64,000 bases of DNA from Guyparkeria halophila (GCF_034479635.1 NZ_CP140153.1:317501-381500), one strand, 5' to 3'; shown: positions 15,542 to 25,189, numbered from the stretch's first letter. The notes: generated by a model not told the origin, from the letters alone. A program made the numbers and translations.

Positions 15542-17077
15542 TCAGCTGCTGGGCTTGTCCAGCAGCAGCGAGCGCTTCATCTTCTTCGGCAGCGGCAGGC
15601 CCATCAGCTCGAGCACGGTCGCGGCGATATTGGCAATGCCGCCGCCGGTACGCAGGCGCACCGGGGTCTGGTCGATGACGATGCAGGGCACCGGGTAGGT
15701 GGTGTGCTGGGTGTGCGGGTCGCCGGTGACCGGATCGACCATCTCGTCGCAGTTGCCGTGGTCGGCGGTGAGGATGATCGAGTAGCCTTGTTCGCTGGCG
15801 GCATCGACCAGCCGGCCGACCTCCAGGTCGACCGTTTCCATGGCCTTGATCACCGAGTCACGCACGGCGGTGTGGCCGACCATGTCGCCATTGGCGAAGT
15901 TGACCAGCACGAAGCCGTATTGATCGGCGCGGACCGCGTCGATGGCGGCATCCGCCACCTCGCGCGCGCTCATTTCTGGCTGCAGGTCGTAGGTGGCCAC
16001 CTTCGGTGACGGCACCATCACCCGGTCCTCGCCGGCGAAGGTTTCTTCCTTGCCACCGTTGAAGAAGAACGTCACGTGGGCGTACTTCTCGGTCTCGGCA
16101 CAGTGGAACTGCTTGATACCGGCCTGGCTGATCGCCTCGGCGAGCACGTTCTTGGGCCGTTCGGGCGGGAAGCCGATCGGCGAGAGAAAGCGCGGGTCGT
16201 ATTCGGTCAGGCAGGTGACCACGATCGGCTGGTAGTCGCCGCGATCGAAACCGGAAAACTCGGCCTGACCCAGCGCTTCGGTCAGCTGACGCGGCCGGTC
16301 GTTACGGAAGTTGAAGAAGATCATCGAGTCATCGGCGGTCAGCGGCTCGAAGCCATCGAGCACCGCCGGCCGGATGAACTCGTCGTGTTGTTCAGCCGCG
16401 TAGGAGGCGGCCAACGCCTCGCGCGCATCGGCAAAGCGCGGGCCGTCGCCCCGGACGATGGCGTTGAAGGCCTCCTCGGTGCGCTCCCAGCGCTGGTCCC
16501 GGTCCATCGCGTAGTAGCGGCCGCTGATGGTGGCGATCGCCCCGTTGGCGTCCTTGAGCTTGGGTTCGATCTGGTCGAGGTAGGTCAGGGCCGACTTCGG
16601 CGCCGTGTCGCGGCCGTCGGTAATCATGTGGATCAGCGGGCGGGCGCCGATCTTCTTCGCCATCTTGATCAGCGCCAGCAGGTGGCGGACGTGGCTGTGC
16701 ACGCCGCCATCGGAAACCAGGCCGATCAGGTGGATCGGGCGGTCGGCATCGGCGGCCTTCTGCATCGCCTGGTTGATGGCGGCATTCTCGTAGAAGCTGC
16801 CGTCCTTGATCGCATCATCGATGCGCACCAGATCCTGGCGGTTGATCGCGCCGCAGCCCAGGGTCAGGTGACCCACTTCGGAGTTGCCCATCTGGCCGTC
16901 AGGCAGGCCGCAGGCCCGCCCGGATGCCTCGATCACCGTGTGCGGGTGGTGGGCGTACAACTCGTCGAGCCTGGGCGTGTCGGCCAGGCTCACGGCGTTG
17001 TGCTTGCGGCTCGGGTTGACGCCGACGCCGTCCATGATCACAAGCAGGACGGGGCGTCGCGGGGCGATATTGGACAT
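15542..17077 (-). CDS. gpmI: 2,3-bisphosphoglycerate-independent phosphoglycerate mutase
   Basis: A 511-aa two-manganese enzyme of the alkaline phosphatase superfamily that interconverts 3- and 2-phosphoglycerate in glycolysis and gluconeogenesis. The metal-site motif LLVIMDGVGVNP is at the N-terminus. The phosphoserine nucleophile is in GQMGNSEVGHLTLG (about Ser64). HVTFFFNGGKEE, VLVNFANGDMVGHT and ILTADHGNCDEM carry the other metal ligands. Length and order are typical. It lies downstream of tatC, separated by a hairpin at about 17186. Confidence 0.96.
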   Translation of the reverse strand: MSNIAPRRPVLLVIMDGVGVNPSRKHNAVSLADTPRLDELYAHHPHTVIEASGRACGLPDGQMGNSEVGHLTLGCGAINRQDLVRIDDAIKDGSFYENAAINQAMQKAADADRPIHLIGLVSDGGVHSHVRHLLALIKMAKKIGARPLIHMITDGRDTAPKSALTYLDQIEPKLKDANGAIATISGRYYAMDRDQRWERTEEAFNAIVRGDGPRFADAREALAASYAAEQHDEFIRPAVLDGFEPLTADDSMIFFNFRNDRPRQLTEALGQAEFSGFDRGDYQPIVVTCLTEYDPRFLSPIGFPPERPKNVLAEAISQAGIKQFHCAETEKYAHVTFFFNGGKEETFAGEDRVMVPSPKVATYDLQPEMSAREVADAAIDAVRADQYGFVLVNFANGDMVGHTAVRDSVIKAMETVDLEVGRLVDAASEQGYSIILTADHGNCDEMVDPVTGDPHTQHTTYPVPCIVIDQTPVRLRTGGGIANIAATVLELMGLPLPKKMKRSLLLDKPSS

Positions 17078-17184
17078 GGGCTTGCGTTCCTTTTCGTGTT
17101 TCGGTTGGAGTCACCGGAACGAATCGGGTGGCGCGTGCCGTCATCCGCCCGGCGGGGGCAGCGAGCCATCCGTTTCATTCTGGG

Positions 17185-17207
17185 TCGGGCGGGCGAGAGG
17201 CCCGCCC
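17185..17207 (-). terminator. Terminator-like hairpin after tatC
   Basis: CGGGCGGGC-gaga-GGCCCGCCCG is a strong GC stem downstream of tatC and upstream of gpmI. No long T-tract is present, so it may only attenuate. Confidence 0.5.
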
Positions 17208-17228
17208 GGTCGACGAGGTCGACCGGTA

Positions 17229-18377
17229 TCAGCGCCGGTCGTGGCGTTCGTCGTCGTTTGCGTCGGGCGTTTCGTCTCGACGGGTATCCGAGTCCTTTTG
17301 CCCGCGTTCGGATTCGGACGCGCTGGGCGCCTCGTCATCCTGGGCCACGTTCCGGGACTCGCTCTGAGACTCGTGGCGGCGCGCCTCGGCCTCGATTGCC
17401 TCGAGTGATTGCTGCTCGCGCTCGATCTCCTCGAAGGCGCGATCAAAGTCGAAATCGTCGTCCTTCTCGGTTTCAAAGGCCCGGCCGGTGCCGGTGCCGC
17501 TGGCGGCCGCGCTGCCGCTGCCCGTGCCGCGGCTCGGGCCGCCGGCGGGTGAGTCGCCGCCCGTGCCGCCGCCTGGCGGGGTGCCGTCGGGCTCGGGCTC
17601 GTCGTCGGTAGGCAGCACGGGGCCGCCCTGGCGCTTGAGCAGGACGCGGCCGATGACGATCCCCAGTTCGTAGAGGAACCAGACCGGGATCGCCATCATG
17701 AACTGCGAGAGGATGTCGGGCGGGGTGAAGATCGCGCCGAGGATAAACGCGACCAGGATCGCGTAGCGGCGCTTTTCCGCCAGTTGATCGGGCGTGACCA
17801 CGCCGATCAGGATCAACAGCACGGTCGCCACCGGCACTTCGAAGACGAAGCCGAAGGCGAAGAACATCGTGATGACGAAGCTCAGGTACTCGTTGATGTC
17901 GGGTGCGAAGCTGACCTCTGCCGGTCCGGTGCCGGAGAGAAAGCCGAAGACGACCGGGAAGACCGCAAAGTAGGCGAAGGCCGCGCCCAGGTAGAACAGG
18001 ACGGTGCTGGAGAACACCAGCGGGATCACCATCTTGCGCTCATGCTGGTACAGGCCCGGGGCGATGAAGGCCCAGAGCTGGTAGAGCAGGAACGGGATCG
18101 CCACGAACAGGGCCGTGAAGCCGGCCAGCTTGAGCGGGATGAAGAAGGTCGAAGCGACCTGCACCGCGATCATGGTGGCGCCTTCGGGCAGGAACTGCGA
18201 CAGCGGTTCCGAGAGAATGCGGAACAGGTCGTTGCGGAACGGGAACAGCGCCAGGAACAGGACGAAGACCACGGCCACCGACTTGATCAGCCGGTTGCGC
18301 AGTTCGACCAGGTGCGAGACGAAACCCGCCAGACCGGAGGGTTCGTCAGTTGTCGCGTCCGCGTTCCGTTGGCTCAT
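17229..18377 (-). CDS. tatC: Twin-arginine translocase subunit TatC with long acidic C-terminal extension
   Basis: A 382-aa protein; ordinary TatC has about 240-260 residues. The six-helix core covers residues 1 to about 250. It has the conserved HLVELRNRLIKSV start, AFIAPGLYQHERK and FEVPVATVLLILIGVVTP. TatC binds twin-arginine signal peptides and forms the translocase with TatA and TatB. After the last helix (FLYELGIVIGRVLLKRQGG) about 130 residues follow: first Gly/Pro/Ser-rich, then highly charged with coiled-coil potential (DFDRAFEEIEREQQSLEAIEAEARR). The start at 18377 overlaps tatB by 32 bp. Confidence 0.95.
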   Translation of the reverse strand: MSQRNADATTDEPSGLAGFVSHLVELRNRLIKSVAVVFVLFLALFPFRNDLFRILSEPLSQFLPEGATMIAVQVASTFFIPLKLAGFTALFVAIPFLLYQLWAFIAPGLYQHERKMVIPLVFSSTVLFYLGAAFAYFAVFPVVFGFLSGTGPAEVSFAPDINEYLSFVITMFFAFGFVFEVPVATVLLILIGVVTPDQLAEKRRYAILVAFILGAIFTPPDILSQFMMAIPVWFLYELGIVIGRVLLKRQGGPVLPTDDEPEPDGTPPGGGTGGDSPAGGPSRGTGSGSAAASGTGTGRAFETEKDDDFDFDRAFEEIEREQQSLEAIEAEARRHESQSESRNVAQDDEAPSASESERGQKDSDTRRDETPDANDDERHDRR

Positions 18378-18906
18378 CTTGGTCTTTTGCCGTCGATTCC
18401 TGGGTCGTGGCCGGCTCGGCCGGGGCATCGGCCTCGGCCGATTCGAATGGGCGACGGAAGGTCTCGCCGGTTTCCGATTCCAGCCGGCTCAGCTCGTCCT
18501 CGAAGTCGTCTTCCTCGCCCGGGGCGCGGCCGCTTTCATCCAGGGCCGCCAGCCGCCTGGCCGAGTCCTGACGAGCCTTTTCGCCGGCTGCCGAGTCGCG
18601 CATGGTCTGTTCGGCGTCCGACAGGGCACCCTTGACGCTCTTCTCGGTGCCCGAGAGGTCGTCGCGAGTCTCTTCGACCATCGCTCGCAACTTGCTGATC
18701 TCGGATTCCTGCGAGTTCAGCAGCTGCTTCATGTCCTGCATGTTGAACTCGCTGTCCATCTCGGCCTTGGCGTTGGCGACGAACTTGCGGACCTTGTAGG
18801 TCCACTCGCCCGCCTTGCGCGCCACGCCGGGCAGCCGCTCGGGGCCGATGACCACCAGGGCCACGACCAGCACGAGAGACACTTCCCAGAAGCTGAAACC
18901 GAACAC
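18346..18906 (-). CDS. tatB: Sec-independent translocase subunit TatB
   Basis: A 186-aa single-pass protein. The N-terminal membrane helix MFGFSFWEVSLVLVVALVVIGPERLPGVARKAGEW contains the conserved Glu and the GPERLP hinge of TatB. An amphipathic helix and a long, charged, mostly disordered tail follow. It pairs with TatC as the signal-peptide receptor. It lies between tatA (27 bp upstream) and tatC (overlapping). Confidence 0.95.
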   Translation of the reverse strand: MFGFSFWEVSLVLVVALVVIGPERLPGVARKAGEWTYKVRKFVANAKAEMDSEFNMQDMKQLLNSQESEISKLRAMVEETRDDLSGTEKSVKGALSDAEQTMRDSAAGEKARQDSARRLAALDESGRAPGEEDDFEDELSRLESETGETFRRPFESAEADAPAEPATTQESTAKDQDEPTERGRDN

Positions 18907-18932
18907 GGATCAATACCGACGCGCGCTTGGGA

Positions 18933-19223
18933 TCAGCTGTCCTTGCGCTCGGTCGACTTCTCGGCGGCCTTTTCCTTGCCCGCCTCGATGGTCTCGCTCT
19001 CGATCACCCGGTTGGCGTTGGGCTGCTCGCCCTCCTTGTGCTCCAGGTTTTCGCTGCGCTTCTGCTCTTCCTCGTCCTTTTCCGACTCGTCCTTCACGGC
19101 GGATTTGAAGCCCTTGATCGCGCTACCGAGATCGGTGCCGAGGTTCTTCAGACGCTTGGTGCCGAACAGAAGCAGCACGATGGCGAGAATGATCAGCCAG
19201 TGCCAGATGCTAAAAGTACCCAT
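18933..19223 (-). CDS. tatA: Sec-independent translocase subunit TatA
   Basis: A 96-aa protein that forms the oligomeric pore. It begins [29 protein letters not shown], with the membrane helix, the FG hinge and the amphipathic helix [15 protein letters not shown]. The tail is a charged Glu/Lys-rich stretch. It starts 26 bp after hisE, so the tat genes are probably also read from the his operon. Confidence 0.95.
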   Translation of the reverse strand: MGTFSIWHWLIILAIVLLLFGTKRLKNLGTDLGSAIKGFKSAVKDESEKDEEEQKRSENLEHKEGEQPNANRVIESETIEAGKEKAAEKSTERKDS

Positions 19224-19249
19224 GATCGCGATCTCCTACTGATGTCCTG

Positions 19250-19591
19250 TCAATCTTGTGCGCGCCGTGCCTTTTCTTCAAGGCCCGACAGTCCGAATCG
19301 GCGTTCGAGCTCGTCGAGCACGTCCGCCGGGGTTAGGTTGGCATCGGCCAGCAGTACCAGGCTGTGGAACCACAGGTCGGCCATCTCGTTGATCAATTCG
19401 TCGCGATCGTCGCCTACCGCGGCAAGCGCGACCTCGACCCCTTCCTCGCCCACCTTCTGGGCGATCTTCGCTCGTCCCTTCTGGTACAGGCTGGCGACAT
19501 AGGAGCTGCCCGCCTCCGCGCCCTTGCGTTGTTCGAGCAGGGCCGCGAGTTGTTCCAGCACCTCGGTCGAGCGGTGGTCAGCCGTTGCCAT
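19250..19591 (-). CDS. hisE: Phosphoribosyl-ATP pyrophosphatase
   Basis: A 113-aa all-alpha NTP-pyrophosphatase catalysing the second step of histidine synthesis (PR-ATP to PR-AMP). The family core is visible as [17 protein letters not shown] and [18 protein letters not shown], carrying the Glu/Asp metal ligands. Unlike enterobacteria, where HisI and HisE are fused, here they are separate genes overlapping by 14 bp. Confidence 0.95.
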   Translation of the reverse strand: MATADHRSTEVLEQLAALLEQRKGAEAGSSYVASLYQKGRAKIAQKVGEEGVEVALAAVGDDRDELINEMADLWFHSLVLLADANLTPADVLDELERRFGLSGLEEKARRAQD

Positions 19592-20006
19592 AGATCGCTC
19601 TCGGGGATTTCTTCACCTCGTCGGTCGCTTGCCAGCGGCCGCCCTCGAGACGGCGGTAGAAGCAGGACTCGCGGCCGGTGTGGCAGGCGATCCCGCCGTG
19701 CTGTTCGATCGCCAGCAACAGCACGTCGCCGTCGCAGTCGAGCCGGATCTCGCGCACCGTTTGTGTGTGGCCGCTCTGCTCGCCCTTGTGCCAGAGTTTC
19801 TGGCGCGAGCGCGAGAAGTACACCGCCTCGCCCAGCTCGACGGTCTTCTCGACCGCCTCGCGGTTCATCCACGCGAACATCAGCACCCGGCCGGTCGCGG
19901 CGTCCTGCGCGATGGCCGGCACCAAGCCCTGCTCGTCGAAGGCGATCGTCTCGATCCAGTCGCGCGACTCGCGGAATGCCGGGGGTGTTGCCTGAGATTC
20001 GGTCAC
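19578..20006 (-). CDS. hisI: Phosphoribosyl-AMP cyclohydrolase
   Basis: A 142-aa zinc- and magnesium-dependent enzyme opening the adenine ring of PR-AMP. Signature stretches are [33 protein letters not shown], the metal site DCDGDVLLL and the zinc site [11 protein letters not shown]. It overlaps hisE. A 98-bp gap separates it from hisF and shows no obvious terminator. Confidence 0.95.
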   Translation of the reverse strand: MTESQATPPAFRESRDWIETIAFDEQGLVPAIAQDAATGRVLMFAWMNREAVEKTVELGEAVYFSRSRQKLWHKGEQSGHTQTVREIRLDCDGDVLLLAIEQHGGIACHTGRESCFYRRLEGGRWQATDEVKKSPRAIYGNG

Positions 20007-20104
20007 TGTTGGTGTCGTCGTTCAGCGGTGGGCGGGCCGGGGGCCGGCGCCGGAGTATATCAGGGATGGCGAAAAAACCGTCAGAGCCGACGGCTCAATC
20101 CTGG

Positions 20105-20878
20105 TCAGTCGCGAACCTCGATGCCGGCCTCGGCCATGACGGCCTTGGCCTCGGCGATACTGTGGGTGCCGAAGTGAAAGATACTCGCGGCAAGCACGGC
20201 ATCGGCGTGACCTTCGGTGATGCCCTCGACCAGGTGCTCGAGGTTGCCGACGCCGCCGGAGGCGATCACCGGGATCGGTACGGTATCGCTGATCGCGCGG
20301 GTCAGCGCCAGGTCGAAGCCCTGCTGCATGCCGTCGCGGTCCATGCTGGTGACCAACAGTTCACCGGCGCCCAGCTCGGCCATGTACCTGGCCCAGCGGA
20401 TCGCGTCCAGGCCGGTCGGCTTGCGCCCGCCGTGGGTGAAGATTTCCCACCGCGGCGGCTCGTCCTCGCCGGAGACGCGCCGGGCGTCGATGGCTACCAC
20501 GATGCACTGCGAGCCCACCGCGTCGGCCATTTCCTTGATCCGCTCGGGATGGCGCACCGCGGCGGTATTGATCGAGACCTTGTCGGCGCCGGCGTGCAGC
20601 AGGCGACGCACGTCGGCCAGCGTGCGGATGCCGCCGCCGACGGTCAGCGGGATGAACACCTCGGCGGCGACCGCCTCGACCACGTGCTGCATGGTCTCGC
20701 GGCCCTCGTGGGAGGCGGAGATGTCGAGGAAGGTCAGTTCGTCCGCGCCGGCCTGGTTGTAGCGGCGCGCCGCCTCGACCGGGTCACCGGCATCGCGCAG
20801 GCCTTCGAACTGCACTCCCTTGACCACGCGGCCTTCCGCCACGTCCAGGCAGGGAATGATGCGCTTGGCGAGGCCCAT
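20105..20878 (-). CDS. hisF: Imidazole glycerol phosphate synthase, cyclase subunit
   Basis: A 257-aa TIM barrel that, with HisH, converts PRFAR to imidazole glycerol phosphate and AICAR. The start [20 protein letters not shown] carries the catalytic Asp11, and the second catalytic Asp is in [27 protein letters not shown] and [24 protein letters not shown] are phosphate-binding loops. It begins 3 bp after hisA. Confidence 0.97.
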   Translation of the reverse strand: MGLAKRIIPCLDVAEGRVVKGVQFEGLRDAGDPVEAARRYNQAGADELTFLDISASHEGRETMQHVVEAVAAEVFIPLTVGGGIRTLADVRRLLHAGADKVSINTAAVRHPERIKEMADAVGSQCIVVAIDARRVSGEDEPPRWEIFTHGGRKPTGLDAIRWARYMAELGAGELLVTSMDRDGMQQGFDLALTRAISDTVPIPVIASGGVGNLEHLVEGITEGHADAVLAASIFHFGTHSIAEAKAVMAEAGIEVRD

Positions 20879-20881
20879 GGC

Positions 20882-21637
20882 TTACTCGGAGAACGGCGGG
20901 ATGCCCGCGCGATCGTCGATGCGCTTCTGCGCTTCCCGCAGGTCGATGCTGCCTTCGTAGAGGGCCCGGCCGATGATCGCACCGGAGACGCCGTCATCGG
21001 CGGCATCGATCAGCAGGTCGATGTCGCTCATGTCGGTCACGCCGCCCGAGGCAATGATGGGGATGCGTACCGACTTGGCCAGATCGCGGGTGGCCTCGAT
21101 GTTGGCGCCCTGCATCATGCCGTCGCGCGAGATGTCGGTGAACACGATCGCGGCCACACCATCCTGCTCGAAGCGCTGAGCCATGTCGTGGATGTCGTGG
21201 TGGGACAGCTTCGACCAGCCGTCGATGGCCACCTTGCCGTCCCGGGCGTCCAGGCCAATGATGATGTGCCCGGGAAAGGCCAGGCAGACATCCTCGACGA
21301 AGTGCGGCTCGGAGACGGCCTTGGTGCCGATGATCACGTAGTCCACACCCAGTTCGAGGTACTGCTCGATGGTCGCCTCGTCGCGGATGCCGCCGCCGAC
21401 CTGGATCGGCAGGTCCGGGTAAGCCTCGCAGATGGCCTTGATGACCTCGCGGTTCTTGGGGCTGCCGGCAAAGGCGCCGTCGAGGTCAACCAGGTGCAGG
21501 CGACGTGCGCCGGCCTCCACCCAGCGACCGGCCACGGCGACCGGGTCGTCGGAAAAGACGGTGTCATCCTCCATGCGTCCCTGGCGCAGGCGTACGCATT
21601 TGCCTTCCTTCAGATCGATGGCGGGGATCAAGAGCAT
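20882..21637 (-). CDS. hisA: ProFAR isomerase (HisA)
   Basis: A 251-aa TIM-barrel isomerase opening the ribose of ProFAR to PRFAR. The N-terminus [20 protein letters not shown] has catalytic Asp8; [17 protein letters not shown] carries the second Asp. [11 protein letters not shown] and [12 protein letters not shown] are phosphate loops. It lies between hisH and hisF in the standard order. Confidence 0.97.
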   Translation of the reverse strand: MLLIPAIDLKEGKCVRLRQGRMEDDTVFSDDPVAVAGRWVEAGARRLHLVDLDGAFAGSPKNREVIKAICEAYPDLPIQVGGGIRDEATIEQYLELGVDYVIIGTKAVSEPHFVEDVCLAFPGHIIIGLDARDGKVAIDGWSKLSHHDIHDMAQRFEQDGVAAIVFTDISRDGMMQGANIEATRDLAKSVRIPIIASGGVTDMSDIDLLIDAADDGVSGAIIGRALYEGSIDLREAQKRIDDRAGIPPFSE

Positions 21638-21681
21638 TGGTCTGGCGTCCTCGATGTGCGCTTGGTTCGGAATGGGCAGAC

Positions 21682-22314
21682 TTAGGGTCTCGCGCCTTTC
21701 CAGCGGGTGAAATTGGCCAGCAGCTTGAGGCCGTCTTCGGCACTCTTCTCCGGGTGGGCCTGGATGGCGAAAACGTAATCGTCGGCCAGCGCGGCGCAGT
21801 AGGTCAGGCCGTAGTCGGCGGTCGCCACCGTATGCGCCGGGTTGCTCGGCTCACAGTAGTAGCTGTGCACGAAGTAGAAGCGGGCGTCCTGGCGGATGCC
21901 GTCAAGCAACGGATGATCCTGTGTCTGATGCAGCTGGTTCCAGCCCATCTGCGGCACCTTGAGCGCCTCGTCTTCGGGGCGAAAGCGCCTGACCTGTCCC
22001 GGGAACCAACCCATCAGGTCGACGCCCTCGTTTTCCTCGGAGCGGTCGAGCAGCACCTGCATGCCCATGCAGATGCCGAGAAACGGTCGGGTCCGCGCCG
22101 CCTCGCGCAGGGCCTCGGGCAGGTTGCGTTCACGCAGCTTGGCCATGCACTGGGCCGCGGCACCCTGGCCAGGGAAAACTACCTTCTCGGACTCAAGGAT
22201 CGCCTCGGGGGCATCGGTCAGCACCACGTGGGCGCCGTCCGGGGCGACGTGCTCGATGGCCTTGACCACCGAGCGCAGGTTGCCCATGCCGTAGTCGACG
22301 ACGGCGATCTGCAT
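21682..22314 (-). CDS. hisH: Imidazole glycerol phosphate synthase, glutaminase subunit
   Basis: A 210-aa class-I glutamine amidotransferase supplying ammonia to HisF. The nucleophile is in [17 protein letters not shown] (about Cys81), and the other triad members are in [16 protein letters not shown] (His and Glu). [17 protein letters not shown] is the typical N-terminus. Its start overlaps the hisB stop by one base. Confidence 0.97.
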   Translation of the reverse strand: MQIAVVDYGMGNLRSVVKAIEHVAPDGAHVVLTDAPEAILESEKVVFPGQGAAAQCMAKLRERNLPEALREAARTRPFLGICMGMQVLLDRSEENEGVDLMGWFPGQVRRFRPEDEALKVPQMGWNQLHQTQDHPLLDGIRQDARFYFVHSYYCEPSNPAHTVATADYGLTYCAALADDYVFAIQAHPEKSAEDGLKLLANFTRWKGARP

Positions 22315-22907
22315 TACAACGAACCCTTGGTCGACGGAACGACGTCTGCCTGGCGTTCATCGGCGCTCAATGCCATGCGCAGTGCCCGGCCGAAGGCCTT
22401 GAACATGGTCTCGGCTTGGTGGTGCGCGTTGCGCCCGCGCAGGTTGTCGACATGAAGCGTGGCGTTGGCGTGGTTGACGAAGCCGCGGAAGAATTCCTCG
22501 ACCAGCTCGGTCTCGAAGCGGCCGATCAGCGCGCGGGTGAAGTCGCAGTGGAACTCCAGTCCCGGGCGTCCAGAGAGATCGATCACCACCCGCGAGAGGG
22601 CTTCGTCCAGCGGCACGTAGGCGTGGCCGTAACGGTAAATGCCGCGCTTGTCGCCGACCGCCTGAGCCACCGCCTGGCCGAGCACGATGCCACAGTCCTC
22701 GACCGTGTGGTGGTCGTCGATCTCGGTGTCGCCGTCGCAGGTCAGCGTGATGTCGATCAGCCCGTGGCGGGCGATCTGGTCGAGCATGTGTTCGAAGAAC
22801 GGGACGCCGGTCTCCAGGCGGGCCTTGCCCTCGCCGTCGAGGTTGATCTCGAGGGAGATGCGGGTCTCGTTGGTCTCGCGGCGGATCTGCGCGGTGCGTG
22901 CGGCCAT
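22314..22907 (-). CDS. hisB: Imidazoleglycerol-phosphate dehydratase
   Basis: A 197-aa manganese enzyme, monofunctional (no N-terminal phosphatase domain as in E. coli). Metal motifs are [42 protein letters not shown]. The start at 22907 ([17 protein letters not shown]) matches the family; the open frame reaches back to 22976 but would include the region just after the promoter. It is the first gene of a hisBHAFIE-tatABC transcript. Confidence 0.95.
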   Translation of the reverse strand: MAARTAQIRRETNETRISLEINLDGEGKARLETGVPFFEHMLDQIARHGLIDITLTCDGDTEIDDHHTVEDCGIVLGQAVAQAVGDKRGIYRYGHAYVPLDEALSRVVIDLSGRPGLEFHCDFTRALIGRFETELVEEFFRGFVNHANATLHVDNLRGRNAHHQAETMFKAFGRALRMALSADERQADVVPSTKGSL

Positions 22908-22967
22908 GTTGGGTTCGCGTCTCGGGCGGTTGAGATTGGGTTTAACGGGAAGCGTTCCCGAACTGGG

Positions 22968-22996
22968 AGCATACAATGCCCGCCGCGGCGCGTCAG
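22968..22996 (-). promoter_or_regulatory. Sigma-70-type promoter of the his-tat operon
   Basis: On the minus strand CTGACG (22991-22996), a 17-bp spacer and TATGCT (22968-22973, preceded by TTG) lie about 60 bp upstream of hisB. No leader peptide with a His run is visible. Confidence 0.6.
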
Positions 22997-23050
22997 CCTC
23001 TGGGCGGAAAACGACTGGGGTCGTTGGTTTTCAGTCCGCTCCCGACGGGG

Positions 23051-23079
23051 TTGACCGCGCGTCGATTTTACCGTTAAAT
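23051..23079 (+). promoter_or_regulatory. Promoter of tRNA-Phe
   Basis: TTGACC, a 17-bp spacer and TTAAAT are followed by a GC-rich discriminator, as in stringently controlled stable-RNA promoters. The tRNA begins 66 bp after the -10. Confidence 0.7.
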
Positions 23080-23145
23080 GCGCAGCCTCGTCGCCCGGCG
23101 ACGGCGCCTGATGCGCTCCGGCCGCCGGGAAAGACAGGCCGACAT

Positions 23146-23221
23146 GGCCAGATAGCTCAGTTGGTAGAGCAGGGGATTGAAAATCCCCGTGTCGGGGGTT
23201 CGATTCCCTCTCTGGCCACCA
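23146..23221 (+). tRNA. tRNA-Phe (GAA)
   Basis: A 76-nt gene with acceptor stem GGCCAGA/TCTGGCC, D-arm GCTCAGTTGGTAGAGC, anticodon stem-loop GGGGATTGAAAATCCCC (anticodon GAA) and T-arm GGGGGTTCGATTCCCTC. The CCA end is encoded. Confidence 0.98.
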
Positions 23222-23230
23222 CGATTCCCG

Positions 23231-23264
23231 AAACCCCCGATCCCCCGGATCGGGGGTTTTTCGT
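23231..23264 (+). terminator. Terminator after tRNA-Phe
   Basis: AACCCCCGATCC-ccc-GGATCGGGGGTT followed by TTTCG. It separates the tRNA transcript from dinB. Confidence 0.9.
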
Positions 23265-23310
23265 TTCGAGACGGCGTTATGCTGTTCGTTCGTCGTGCCG
23301 GAGGCTTTGC

Positions 23311-24390
23311 GTGCGCAAGATCATTCATGTCGACATGGACGCCTTCTATGCCTCGGTCGAGCAGCGTGATCGGCCCGAGTTGCGCGGCCGGCCCGTGGTG
23401 GTCGGTGGCGATCCGGCCGGGCGCGGCGTCGTTGCGGCGGCGAGCTACGAGGCACGGCGGTTCGGTATTCATTCGGCGATGCCGGCCGCCCGCGCTGCCC
23501 GCGCCTGCCCCGATTTGGTTTTCCTGCGCCCCCGATTCGATGTCTATCGCGCGGTTTCCCGCCAGATCCATGCGGTGTTTCGCCGCTACACCGATTGGAT
23601 CGAGCCGCTGTCCCTGGACGAGGCGTATCTCGATGTGACCGACAGCCCGACCTGTCGCGGTTCGGCGACCCTGATGGCCGGCGAGATCAAGGCGGCGATC
23701 CGCGAGACCACCGGGCTGATCGCCTCGGCGGGCGTGTCCTACAACAAGTTTCTCGCCAAGCTCGCCTCGGACGTGGACAAGCCCGATGGCCTTTACCTGA
23801 TCGACCCCGAGGCCGCACCGGCATTCATCGAAACGCTGCCAGTGGGCGATTTCCACGGTGTCGGTCCGGCGACCGAGCGGCGCATGAAGGCGCACGGCAT
23901 TTACACCGGCGGCGATCTGCGACGACACGAACTCCACGAGCTGGTCGAGTGGTTCGGCAAGGCGGGGCGGCATTACTATCAGATCGCTCGCGGTATCGAC
24001 GAACGCCCGGTTCAGAGCCGGCGCGAGCGCAAGTCGCTCGGTCACGAGACCACCTACGCGAGCGATCTGAACGACCGCGTCGAGGTCGAGGCGGCCCTGC
24101 CCCCGCTGGTCGAGCGGGTCGCACGCGATCTGGCGGGGCGCGAGCTTGTCGCCCGCACGGTCACGCTGAAGGTGAAGTACGCGGATTTCACCCAGATCAC
24201 CCGCCGGCGGACCTTCACGCGGCCGTTGTCGTCGGCGGGGGAGTTGCTGGGCGCGTTGCCGGGGCTGCTCGATGACACCGAGGCCGGTCGCCGGCCGATT
24301 CGGCTGCTGGGTGTGACCTGTTCGGGGCTCGAGGCCCGAAAGAGTCTGCCGTTGGGCGAGCTCGATCTCGGTTGGTCACCGGCGGGCTGA
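23311..24390 (+). CDS. dinB: DNA polymerase IV
   Basis: A 359-aa Y-family translesion polymerase. The GTG start at 23311 follows CCGGAGGCTTTGC and begins RKIIHVDMDAFYASVEQRD, which contains the first catalytic Asp and the steric-gate FY. SLDEAYLDVT carries the catalytic Asp-Glu pair; GVSYNKFLAKLASD and the helix-hairpin-helix GVGPATERRMKAHGI follow. The little-finger domain is present, but the C-terminus (LDLGWSPAG) lacks a clear beta-clamp QLxLF motif. I see no LexA box in front. The long open frame back to 22687 reads through the tRNA and is not real. Confidence 0.94.
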   Translation: MRKIIHVDMDAFYASVEQRDRPELRGRPVVVGGDPAGRGVVAAASYEARRFGIHSAMPAARAARACPDLVFLRPRFDVYRAVSRQIHAVFRRYTDWIEPLSLDEAYLDVTDSPTCRGSATLMAGEIKAAIRETTGLIASAGVSYNKFLAKLASDVDKPDGLYLIDPEAAPAFIETLPVGDFHGVGPATERRMKAHGIYTGGDLRRHELHELVEWFGKAGRHYYQIARGIDERPVQSRRERKSLGHETTYASDLNDRVEVEAALPPLVERVARDLAGRELVARTVTLKVKYADFTQITRRRTFTRPLSSAGELLGALPGLLDDTEAGRRPIRLLGVTCSGLEARKSLPLGELDLGWSPAG

Positions 24391-24442
24391 TCGGGGTGGT
24401 AGCGTCTACAGTCTCTTCCGGTCACTCAACCCGGATTATCCG

Positions 24443-25189
24443 ATGACATTTGAAGTCAGCCTGCTGACCGTCTTTATCGCCGCCTTGATCACGGCGCTGA
24501 CCACCGGGCTGGGCGCGATTCCGCTCGCCTTCGCTCGGCACGTGAACGAGCGCTGGCTGGCGGTGGGCGCCGCCCTGGCCGCCGGCCTGATGCTGGCGGC
24601 CAGCCACAGCCTGGTCGCCGAGGGCAGCGCGATCGGTTCCTGGCGCGTGTTGCTGGGGATGGCATCGGGCCTGGTCCTGGTCGTGCTCGCCGATCGCTGG
24701 CTCGATCGACATGACACCCCGGATGTCAGTGATCTGCACGGGGCGGATGCCAAAAAGGCCCTGATGATCGTCGGGGTGATGACCATCCATTCCTTCGCCG
24801 AAGGGGTGGGCGTCGGGGTCTCGTATGGCGGCGGCGAGGACCTGGGCCTGTTCATCACGGCGGCGATTGCCGTGCACAACATTCCGGAAGGGCTGGCCAT
24901 CGCCCTGGTGCTGGTGCCGCGCGGCGTGCCGGTCTGGCAGGCCGCCGGCTGGGCGATCTTCTCCAGCCTGCCCCAGCCTCTGATGGCGATCCCCGCCTAC
25001 CTGTTCGTCACCGCCTTCGAGCCCTTTCTGCCGATGGGGCTGGGTCTGGCCGCCGGGGCGATGATCTGGATGGTGTTCGCCGAGTTGTTGCCCGATGCCA
25101 ATCGCGGGCTGACGGCCTCTTCCGTGGGCACGGTGGTGGTGCTGTCGTTCATGGCGATGTTCGCCTTTCAACTGGCGATCGCCCACTGA
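24443..25189 (+). CDS. ZIP-family divalent metal transporter
   Basis: A 248-aa inner-membrane carrier with about eight helices. Helix 4 has HSFAEGVGVGVSYGGG and helix 5 HNIPEGLAIALVLVPRG, the paired metal-site motifs of the ZIP family (GufA/ZupT type). Likely substrates are zinc or other divalent cations; direction cannot be decided from sequence. No Zur box is visible in front. It starts 52 bp after dinB. Confidence 0.92.
   Translation: MTFEVSLLTVFIAALITALTTGLGAIPLAFARHVNERWLAVGAALAAGLMLAASHSLVAEGSAIGSWRVLLGMASGLVLVVLADRWLDRHDTPDVSDLHGADAKKALMIVGVMTIHSFAEGVGVGVSYGGGEDLGLFITAAIAVHNIPEGLAIALVLVPRGVPVWQAAGWAIFSSLPQPLMAIPAYLFVTAFEPFLPMGLGLAAGAMIWMVFAELLPDANRGLTASSVGTVVVLSFMAMFAFQLAIAH

Noticed and set aside
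16076-17611. Long plus-strand frame opposite gpmI and tatC
   Set aside because: Antisense shadow across two real genes, with no ribosome site.
22687-23310. N-terminal extension of dinB through the tRNA gene
   Set aside because: The homology and the GGAGG site place the start at GTG 23311; the extension crosses a terminator and a tRNA.
23074-24045. Minus-strand frame with GNRTPDTGIFNPLLYQLSY
   Set aside because: Artefact of tRNA-Phe and dinB antisense translation.
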